NCBI RefSeq assembly: GCF_039535785.1
Contig: NZ_BAAAXV010000012.1
Coordinates: 186,001-250,000 of the forward strand
Reading direction: 5' to 3'
DNA from: Nonomuraea helvata
GTDB lineage: Bacteria; Actinomycetota; Actinomycetes; Streptosporangiales; Streptosporangiaceae
Length of the DNA stretch: 64,000 bases
Below are positions 58,582 through 64,000 of this stretch, piece after piece. Each line of letters starts with the position of its first letter. Position 1 is the stretch's first letter. The notes beneath the pieces are model-generated. The model was not told where the DNA came from and did no database searches. It saw only the letters and a list, made by a program, of their open reading frames with translations. The position numbers were made by a program, and so were the translations under genes.

Positions 58582-59847
58582 CACCGTACTTCCCCGCACA
58601 CGGCGACCACCGATACCAGGTCACCCACTACGACCTCACACTGAAATACGGCGTCACAGGCAACCGGCTCGACGGCACAGCCCGACTCACCGTCTCCGCC
58701 ACCCAACCCCTCAACACCCTCCACCTCGACCTCGGCCGCTTCCGCGTCCCAACCGTCACCGTCAACGGCATCCCCGCCCGCCACACACGCACAAGGCAAA
58801 CTACGGATCACCCTCCCCACACCGCTACCGGCCGGAACCGAAGCCGTCATCGACGTCCGCTACACAGGCAGGCCCACCCCCATACCAAGCCCCTGGGGAG
58901 GCCTCGGATGGGAAGAACTGACCGACGGCGCACTGGTGGCCGGCCAGCCGATCGGCGCACCCTCCTGGTTCCCCTGCAACGACCGCCCCGACAACAAAGC
59001 CTCCTACCGGATCACCGTCACCACCCCATCCCCGTACCACGTCATCGCCAACGGCACACTCACCGCCCACCGACGCGGCGCCGGCACCACCACATGGACC
59101 TACGACCAGCCCCAACCCATGGCCACCTACCTGGCCAGCGTCCAGATCGGGCGCTACCAGCTCACCGAGATCGCCGGAACCCGACTCGCCCACCCCGCAC
59201 GCCTGACCACCCGCGCCCGGCACGACTTCGCCCGGCAGGGCGAGATGATGACCGCGTTCACCCAACGATTCGGCCCCTACCCGTTCACCGGCTACATCGC
59301 CGTCGTCACCGACGACGACCTGGACATCCCCGTCGAAGCACAAGGCATGTCCATCTTCGGCCGGAACCACGCCGACGGCCGCCGCGGCTCCGAACGGCTG
59401 ATCGCCCACGAACTCGCACACCAATGGTTCGGCAACAGCCTCACCGTGTCCTGCTGGAGCGACATCTGGCTCCAAGAGGGCTTCGCCACCTACGCCGAAT
59501 GGCTGTGGTCCGAAGCATCCGGCGGCCCACCCGCCGCCGAACACGCCCGCCGCTGGCACCAGCGCCTCACCGCACTGCCGCAGGACTTCGTGCTCGCCGA
59601 CCCCGGCGTGGACACACTGTTCGACGACCGCGTGTACAAGCGCGGCGCGCTGACCGTACACGCCCTGCGCCGGACAATGGGCGACGAGGCGTTCTTTCCC
59701 ACCCTGCGCGCCTGGACCACCGCGCACCGGCACGGCAACGTCACCACCCACGACCTGGCCGCGCACGTCCAACGGCACACGGCACGGCCGGTGGGGCCGC
59801 TGCTGTCCGCCTGGCTGTACGACAAACCCCTCCCGCCGGCCGTCTGA
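58578..59847 (+). pseudogene. M1 family metallopeptidase, frameshifted
   Basis: The ATG at 58578 overlaps the synthetase stop (ATGA). The first frame reads PYFPAHGDHRYQVTHYDL and GRFRVPTVTVNGIPARHT. Near 58785-58795 (CCACACACGC) one extra base shifts the frame, and the next frame continues AQGKLRITLPTPLPAG to the end. The second part holds the M1 zinc site HELAHQWFGN and the glutamate in WLQEGFATYAEW. About 422 residues in all. Repaired, it would be an aminopeptidase able to trim or degrade amino-acid polymers. A true mutation and a sequencing error cannot be told apart here. Confidence 0.8.
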
Positions 59848-60041
59848 AGGAGGGCGCCCCCGTCCGGGAGCTCCAACCGTGGGGGAGCGGTCGCCGTGTC
59901 ACCATGCGCTTACGTCCGGCGACGGCTCCGAGAAACGGGGGCCTGCCATCGGGGGGAGATGTTCCGGGCTGCAAGGCGGGAGACGACGTGGAGCTCGGAG
60001 AGTGCCATGCGCCGTTTTGCCCCAGTATGTGCTTCTTTGTC

Positions 60042-60077
60042 CGTAACCAGACAGAATCCAGCTTCTGTCTGGTTACG
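60042..60077. terminator. Perfect 15-bp hairpin between convergent genes
   Basis: CGTAACCAGACAGAA (60042-60056) and TTCTGTCTGGTTACG (60063-60077) are exact reverse complements with a 6-base loop. The stem is far less GC-rich than its surroundings and has no T tract. It lies between the M1 gene end (59847) and the end of the minus-strand gene at 60105. It may be a bidirectional terminator or a protein-binding palindrome. Nothing else is seen in 59848-60104. Confidence 0.5.
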
Positions 60078-60104
60078 TGTGCGAAGTCGGATTCGGCGTG
60101 GGGG

Positions 60105-60371
60105 TCAGAGGCGGTTGACGAAGCGGGCGGCGGCGCGCTGGCTCATGCCGGTCTCGCCGCGTACGAGGAAGACGGCTTCCTGGATCTGGCCGAGGGCTTT
60201 GAGCTCGCGGGCCTGGTCGACGAGGTCGACGCGGATGCCGGGCCGGTTGCGTGGGCGCTGGGTGAGCCGGGCCGCCACGATGATCAGCCAGATGGCGAGT
60301 GCGGCGGCTACGGCGGTGAGCGCGACGAGGCCGGGGGCGTTGATGTCGAGGGCGGACATGAGGGCGGACAT
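60105..60371 (-). CDS. Small membrane-anchored protein, L7/L12-like tail
   Basis: 88 residues from ATG at 60371 (60359 is an alternative). One N-terminal membrane helix (LVALTAVAAALAIWLIIVAAR), then a basic linker and a helical tail VDQARELKALGQIQEAVFLVRGETGMSQRAAARFV that resembles the ribosomal L7/L12 C-terminal pattern. This kind of small protein recurs in actinobacteria, but its function is unknown. A MarR-like palindrome lies about 40 bases upstream. Confidence 0.65.
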   Translation of the reverse strand: MSALMSALDINAPGLVALTAVAAALAIWLIIVAARLTQRPRNRPGIRVDLVDQARELKALGQIQEAVFLVRGETGMSQRAAARFVNRL

Positions 60372-60411
60372 GGTGGGCGTCTGCCCGGGTGCGGCCTGTT
60401 TATGCTGATTG

Positions 60412-60435
60412 CTTGATAATGAACATTATGTCAAG
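60412..60435. promoter_or_regulatory. AT-rich nested palindrome
   Basis: CTTGA...TCAAG outer arms and ATAATG-AA-CATTAT inner arms within 60412-60435. This resembles MarR/TetR-type operators. It sits in a 342-base gap (60372-60713) that has no convincing gene; repeated TCTCCGT stretches occupy 60508-60545. Confidence 0.45.
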
Positions 60436-60713
60436 TAAGGGTTCCGGGAGGGGTGAGGTGCTCCCCTCGGCGGGTGGGGTTGGTGGGTTTGGTGTGATAT
60501 TTCTCTCCGTAACGGCTCCGGTGTCTCTCCGTGATCTCCGTGGAGACGCGAATCGGGCGCTGAGCGGGGGTTTCGTGGCGTGGTGCGGTGGTGTGGCGGG
60601 GCTCTCCCGGGCGTTGACCAGCCTTTTGACGCTCTGTTGATTCGCTGTCCTTGGCGGGTTGTGTCGTTTTAGTGTTGGAGATCCTGCTATTCGCATTGCG
60701 AGAGGAGCAGCTC

Positions 60714-60968
60714 GTGGGGAGTCAGTCGGTGCTATGTGAGGTGTGTCAGGGGGTTCTGCCGGCTTCGGGTAAGGAGGCGTATACAACGCTGCGAAGCCGT
60801 CTGATCCTGTCGAACGGGTACTGCGTGGGTGGGTGCGCCGAGCGGCGTGCTGAGGAGCAGGCGCAGCAGCAGACGCAGCAGATGGTGCGTCCGCAGCCGG
60901 CTCCGGTGTCTGTGGGTTCGCGTGGGCCGGTGCGGTCTGCGGTGGCGCCGGTTCGGGTGGCGCGCTGA
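60714..60968 (+). CDS. Small four-cysteine protein
   Basis: 84 residues from GTG at 60714 (VGSQSVLCEVCQGVLPASGKEAY), with AGAGGAG upstream. Two Cys pairs, CEVC and CVGGC, could form one zinc ribbon, followed by a Gln-rich (EEQAQQQTQQ) and Pro/Val-rich tail. Function is not known. The good ribosome site and the -10-like TAGTGT upstream support it as a real gene. Confidence 0.55.
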   Translation: MGSQSVLCEVCQGVLPASGKEAYTTLRSRLILSNGYCVGGCAERRAEEQAQQQTQQMVRPQPAPVSVGSRGPVRSAVAPVRVAR

Positions 60969-61047
60969 TCGGTTCCGGTCGGGTGCCGGGTGTGTGTCGG
61001 GGGTTTGCGGTGTGTGGCCGGTTGTGGGGGCCGGTCGGTGCGGTGGG

Positions 61048-61431
61048 TTATGGGTGGCCGTCGGTGGTGTGCCAGTAGTCGCGGGTGTGGGTGACGAGGC
61101 CGTCGGGGTCGAAGCGGGCGAAGACGCAGCCTGCGAGGGTGACGGGGCGGCCGTTGTCGTGGGCGTGGACGCGGAATTCGATGGCTGCCTGGTCGCCGTC
61201 GACGATGGGTGTGGCGAAGGTGACGTGGGGGTCGGTTTCGCCGGTGAATGACCATCGGATGTAGGCGGCGATGGCGTGTTTGCCCTGGTGGGGTGGGCGG
61301 AAGGGCATGCTGGTGTGGACGGCGTCGTCGTGGTAGAGGGCGATGATGGCGTCGGTGTCGTGGTGGGTCCAGCCATGTTGCCAGGTGTCGGCGAAGTGCT
61401 GGGCGGCCGTTCGGGTGTCCATGGTTGTCAT
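61048..61431 (-). CDS. SnoaL-like/NTF2-fold protein
   Basis: 127 residues. MDTRTAAQHFADTWQHGWTHHDTDAIIALYHDDAVHTSMPF and AYIRWSFTGETDPHVTFATP match nuclear-transport-factor-2-like/SnoaL_2 proteins. No specific catalytic set can be assigned. It is the last of a minus-strand series running from the SMR gene. Coding-strand third positions are strongly C-rich. Confidence 0.78.
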   Translation of the reverse strand: MTTMDTRTAAQHFADTWQHGWTHHDTDAIIALYHDDAVHTSMPFRPPHQGKHAIAAYIRWSFTGETDPHVTFATPIVDGDQAAIEFRVHAHDNGRPVTLAGCVFARFDPDGLVTHTRDYWHTTDGHP

Positions 61432-61493
61432 TGTGTGGGTGGCGCGGAGGTGGTTCGCGCCGCCCTTTTTGTTTGCTCCCCTCCCCCGGGTGT

Positions 61494-61796
61494 TCAGGGG
61501 GTGTAGGGGTGGATGGCGGTGACGGCGGTGATGGGCAGGGGGCCGTACAGGTGGGGGAAGCCGTTCTCGGTGCGGATGTCGAGGCCTGTGGGGTCGATGT
61601 CGAGGATGAGCAGGGGTTCGGTGAGGTGGCTGTAGAAGGTGGTGTGGACGCCGCGTAGCTGGGTGAGGTCGCGGCTGCAGTGGATGAAGCCTTCTTGGTC
61701 GAGGGTGCGGCCGAGGGTGGAGATGCGGTACTCCCCCGTTTTCTGGGCGTTGTGCCAGTCGGTGCGGAGGGCGAGGTGGTGGATGACGGGGGTCAT
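61494..61796 (-). CDS. DUF952 family protein
   Basis: 100 residues from ATG at 61796 (MTPVIHHLALRTDWHNAQ). DUF952 hallmarks: GEYRISTLGRTLDQEGFIHCSRDLTQL, LLILDIDPTGLDIRTE and FPHLYGPLPITAV. The fold is related to glutathione-S-transferase-like/ADP-ribosyl domains, but function is unknown. The ATG overlaps the GNAT stop by 4 bases. Confidence 0.85.
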   Translation of the reverse strand: MTPVIHHLALRTDWHNAQKTGEYRISTLGRTLDQEGFIHCSRDLTQLRGVHTTFYSHLTEPLLILDIDPTGLDIRTENGFPHLYGPLPITAVTAIHPYTP

Positions 61797-62347
61797 GGGG
61801 TCCATTCGCTGTCGAGGATGGCGTAGATGGTTTCGCTGCTCCATTCGCCTTTGACGAATTCGTTGTCGATGAGGGTGGCTTCGTGGCGCATGTGGAGTTT
61901 TTCCAGGACGCGGGCGGAGGCGGTGTTGCGGGCGTCGAGGCGGCCGGTGATGCGGTGCAGGCCGAGGCCGTCGAAGCCGAGGCGGAGCATTTCGTGGGCG
62001 GCTTCGGGGGCGTAGCCGTGGCCGTGGTGGTCGGGGTGGAGGACGTAGCCGATTTCGCCTTGGCGGTGTTGTTTGCTGGTCCAGATGAGCAGGATCTGGC
62101 CGATGAGTTGGCCGGTGTGGCGCAGGGTGATGGCGAGGTCGAGGGCGTCGTTTTCGTCGAGGAGGCTGGTGCGGGTGATCTTTTTGTCGAGGAAGGTGCG
62201 GGTGGTGTCGCGGTCGCGGGGTTCCCAGTAGAGGTAGCGGGCGACGTCGGGGCGGGATTCGTAGGCGTGGAGGGCGTCGAGGTCGTCGGGGGTGAAGGGG
62301 CGTAGGAGGAGGCGGGGGGTGGTGATCGGGTAGTCGGGTTTCAGCAC
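61793..62347 (-). CDS. GNAT family N-acetyltransferase (RimJ/RimL-like)
   Basis: 184 residues. Acetyltransf_3 layout: TPRLLLRPFTPDDLDALHAYESRPDVARYL, IGYVLHPDHHGHGYAPEAAHEMLRLGF (acetyl-CoA loop), and RLDARNTASARVLEKLHMRHEATLIDNEFVKGEW. It probably acetylates a protein N-terminus or a small amine. It is coupled to the DUF952 gene and starts 20 bases after the TetR gene. Confidence 0.88.
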   Translation of the reverse strand: MLKPDYPITTPRLLLRPFTPDDLDALHAYESRPDVARYLYWEPRDRDTTRTFLDKKITRTSLLDENDALDLAITLRHTGQLIGQILLIWTSKQHRQGEIGYVLHPDHHGHGYAPEAAHEMLRLGFDGLGLHRITGRLDARNTASARVLEKLHMRHEATLIDNEFVKGEWSSETIYAILDSEWTP

Positions 62348-62367
62348 GGGGGCAGTGTAGGTGGGGG

Positions 62368-62961
62368 TCAGGGGGGTGGCAATGCGTTTTCTGCTGTTTT
62401 GACGGCGTGGGTGAGCAGGGCGCGGGTGTGGTCGAGGGGGCGTTGTTCGACGATGTGTTCGAGCCAGAGTGCGGTGATGGTGGTGTAGAGGAGGCGGACG
62501 CGGGTGTCGGTTTCGGGGAGGCGGAGGGCGTCGGCGACGATGCGGACGCAGCCGTCGGTCCAGCGGCGGGCGATGTGCTGGAGTTCGGGGTCGCGGCCGG
62601 CGTGGACGTACAGCTCCCAGAGGCCGAGTTGGCGGGTGCGGTCGGCGGTGTCGAGCTGGTCGGGCAGGGCGGTGAGGCCGTGGTCGGTGATCCAGGTGCG
62701 GGTGGTGGCGAGTTCGGTGTCGACGAGTTGGGCGAAGGCTTCGGCGAGGAGTTGGTCGCGGGAGGCGAAGTAGTAGGTGGTGGCGGCGAGGGGGAGGTTG
62801 GCGCGGTGGGCGACGGCGCGGTGGGTGACGGCGGCGAAGCCGCCTTCGGTGAGCAGGTCGACGGCGGTGGTCAGGAGGGTGGCGCGGCGGCGGCGTCCGC
62901 GTGCCTGGGTGGGTGCGGGGGTGGTGGGGTGGGTCCGCTCCCCCGGCGTGTTCTGTGTCAA
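62368..62961 (-). CDS. TetR family regulator of the SMR pump
   Basis: 197 residues from TTG at 62961, which overlaps the SMR stop (TTGA). A basic N-terminus, then the HTH LLTEGGFAAVTHRAVAHRANLPLAATTYYFASRDQL, with a TetR_C_17-like C-terminus. It is read with the upstream SMR gene, so it probably regulates that pump from one message. No other start codon fits the conserved N-terminal length. Confidence 0.83.
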   Translation of the reverse strand: MTQNTPGERTHPTTPAPTQARGRRRRATLLTTAVDLLTEGGFAAVTHRAVAHRANLPLAATTYYFASRDQLLAEAFAQLVDTELATTRTWITDHGLTALPDQLDTADRTRQLGLWELYVHAGRDPELQHIARRWTDGCVRIVADALRLPETDTRVRLLYTTITALWLEHIVEQRPLDHTRALLTHAVKTAENALPPP

Positions 62962-63281
62962 TGGGTACCTGCGAGGTTGAGGACGACGACGCCGCCGATG
63001 ATGAGGAGGATGCCGCCGATCTTGAGTGGGGTGAGGGTTTCGCCCATGAAGGCGGCTCCGATGAGGGCGATGGCGGCGGTGCCGGCGCCGGCCCAGATGG
63101 CGTAGGCGGTGCCCATGTCGAGGTGGAGTTTGAGTGCTTGGGCGAGCAGGGAGAAGGAGGTGATGTAGCCGGCGGCGACGGCGATGGTCCAGGGGATGTG
63201 GGTGAGGCCGTTGCTGAGTTTGAGTGCGGAGGTGGCGAGGACTTCGGAGGCGATGGCGAGGGAGAGCAGGAGCCAGGGCAT
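62958..63281 (-). CDS. SMR family multidrug transporter (EmrE/QacE-like)
   Basis: 107 residues, four helices. The essential membrane glutamate is in LAIASEVLATSALKLSNG, and helix 3 shows YAIWAGAGTAAIALIGA. It exports cationic lipophilic compounds in exchange for protons. It is the first gene of a unit with its TetR regulator. A -10-like TAAAAT lies near 63324 on the minus strand. Confidence 0.9.
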   Translation of the reverse strand: MPWLLLSLAIASEVLATSALKLSNGLTHIPWTIAVAAGYITSFSLLAQALKLHLDMGTAYAIWAGAGTAAIALIGAAFMGETLTPLKIGGILLIIGGVVVLNLAGTH

Positions 63282-63388
63282 GGGGGTCTTCCGGTGCGGA
63301 AAAGTGGTACGGGTGTGCCAATTTTAGCGTGGGAGGCTTAGCGGGGGTGGTGTGCGGGTGTGCGGGAACTGCTTGAAAAGGGAGTCGA

Positions 63389-64000
63389 ATGCGTGTTCCA
63401 TTGGTTGGTGTGGGTTGGGACGCGCTTGCGCTTGTCGAGGAGGCCGCCGATGAGCGGCCGCTGATCGAGCGGCGTGCGGTGGCGCGCGGCGGTTTTTTCG
63501 AGCTGCAGGCCCGTACGGTGATCGAGCGGGTGCCGCAGGCGGCGGGCATCGCTCAGCAGTGGGCTGTGTCTCCTTACCGTGGGTGCGCTCATGCGTGTCG
63601 TGGGTGTGGTGCCCGGGCGGGGCATCGGCGGCTGGGGTTGGATGCCGGGCGTGATTTCGACACGCGGATCGTGGTGAAGCCGAACGTGGTGGCCCGGTTG
63701 CGGGCGGAGCTGGCGCGGTGGGACGGGCAGGAGCTGGCGGTGGGGGTCAGCGGTGACTGCTATCAGGCGGCCGAGGAGACGTATCGGCTGATGCCGGGGG
63801 TGATCGGGGCGCTGGCGGAGGCGGCGGTGCCGTTCACCGTCTACACCAAGAGCGCGCTGGTGGTGCGGGATGCCGCGTTGCTGGCGCGGGCGGGGGCGCG
63901 GGTGGCGGTGTCGATCGCGTTCGTGGACGAGCGGATCCGGCGGGCGGTGGAGCCGGGCGCCCCGACCGCGCAGGCGCGGTTGGAGCTGGTGTCGGCGCTG
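63389..64000 (+). CDS. Rv2578c-like radical SAM protein (5' part)
   Basis: From ATG at 63389 (GGGAG upstream), 204 codons run off the right edge. Family features: SPYRGCAHACRGCGAR gives the Cx3Cx2C cluster motif, followed by DAGRDFDTRIVVKPNVV, GDCYQAAEETYRLMPG and VYTKSALVVRDAALLA. The third cysteine is preceded by Arg-Gly, whereas many relatives have an aromatic residue before it. Function of the family is unsettled. The minus strand also reads open here, but without a recognisable protein. Confidence 0.85.
   Translation, partial: MRVPLVGVGWDALALVEEAADERPLIERRAVARGGFFELQARTVIERVPQAAGIAQQWAVSPYRGCAHACRGCGARAGHRRLGLDAGRDFDTRIVVKPNVVARLRAELARWDGQELAVGVSGDCYQAAEETYRLMPGVIGALAEAAVPFTVYTKSALVVRDAALLARAGARVAVSIAFVDERIRRAVEPGAPTAQARLELVSAL

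Noticed and set aside
60389..60640. Plus-strand reading frame of 83 codons and its minus-strand counterpart
   Set aside because: Neither has a ribosome site, domain or plausible composition; the region is better explained as a regulatory gap.

Overview
The window is high-GC actinomycete DNA. Genes are tightly packed, with many 4-base ATGA/GTGA stop-start overlaps, GTG and TTG starts, and several starts a few bases after a -10 box (probably leaderless). Families such as DUF5999, SCO6745, CGNR zinc finger, TipA-type MerR, HelD and a Pls-type peptide synthetase point to a large-genome, Streptomyces/Streptosporangiaceae-like soil actinomycete. The genus is an inference. I saw no rRNA, tRNA or CRISPR array.

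Layout. 1-5 kb: minus-strand MoxR/DUF58/VWA chaperone-type operon with the 5' end of an RsmC-like methyltransferase at the left edge, then a DUF2268 protease behind a promoter that matches the TipAL operator pattern. 5-9 kb: a NarL-type two-component pair and a paired clpP operon. 9-21.9 kb: metabolic and regulatory genes, mostly regulator-target pairs (HxlR/NmrA-like SDR, DeoR-MFS, WYL, LysE-hydrolase, ArsR-SRPBCC/VOC, CGNR/SCO6745, TetR/SnoaL). 22-31.7 kb: HelD-type helicase, MarR facing an RND pump, purB, GNAT and DUF4037 genes. 31.7-41.2 kb: SRPBCC-ArsR pair, TipA-type MerR, two anti-sigma-like HATPase proteins that share a promoter element, and two very large LuxR-family ATPase regulators. 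41.2-48.1 kb: a decayed stretch with remnants of a monooxygenase/LysR pair, two transposases, an ABC transporter and a response regulator, around an intact ECF sigma gene and an intact HEAT / MerR-HEAT / hydrolase operon.

48.3-60 kb is the most distinctive part. A Pls-type (poly-epsilon-lysine synthetase-like) A-T-membrane synthetase is coupled by ATGA overlap to an M1 metallopeptidase that carries a frameshift. Facing away from it is a minus-strand series: orphan HypX-like protein, HTH-MurA fusion, tyrosine recombinase with an in-frame 12-bp minisatellite, and a small XRE regulator. 60-64 kb: small proteins, SnoaL, DUF952, GNAT, TetR and SMR genes on the minus strand, and an Rv2578c-like radical SAM gene cut by the right edge.

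Three observations stand out: the Pls-type locus with its unusual neighbours; a short repeat found at exactly three convergent gene junctions; and shared regulatory sequences, namely the TipA-like operator and the HATPase promoter element, that link distant genes in the window.
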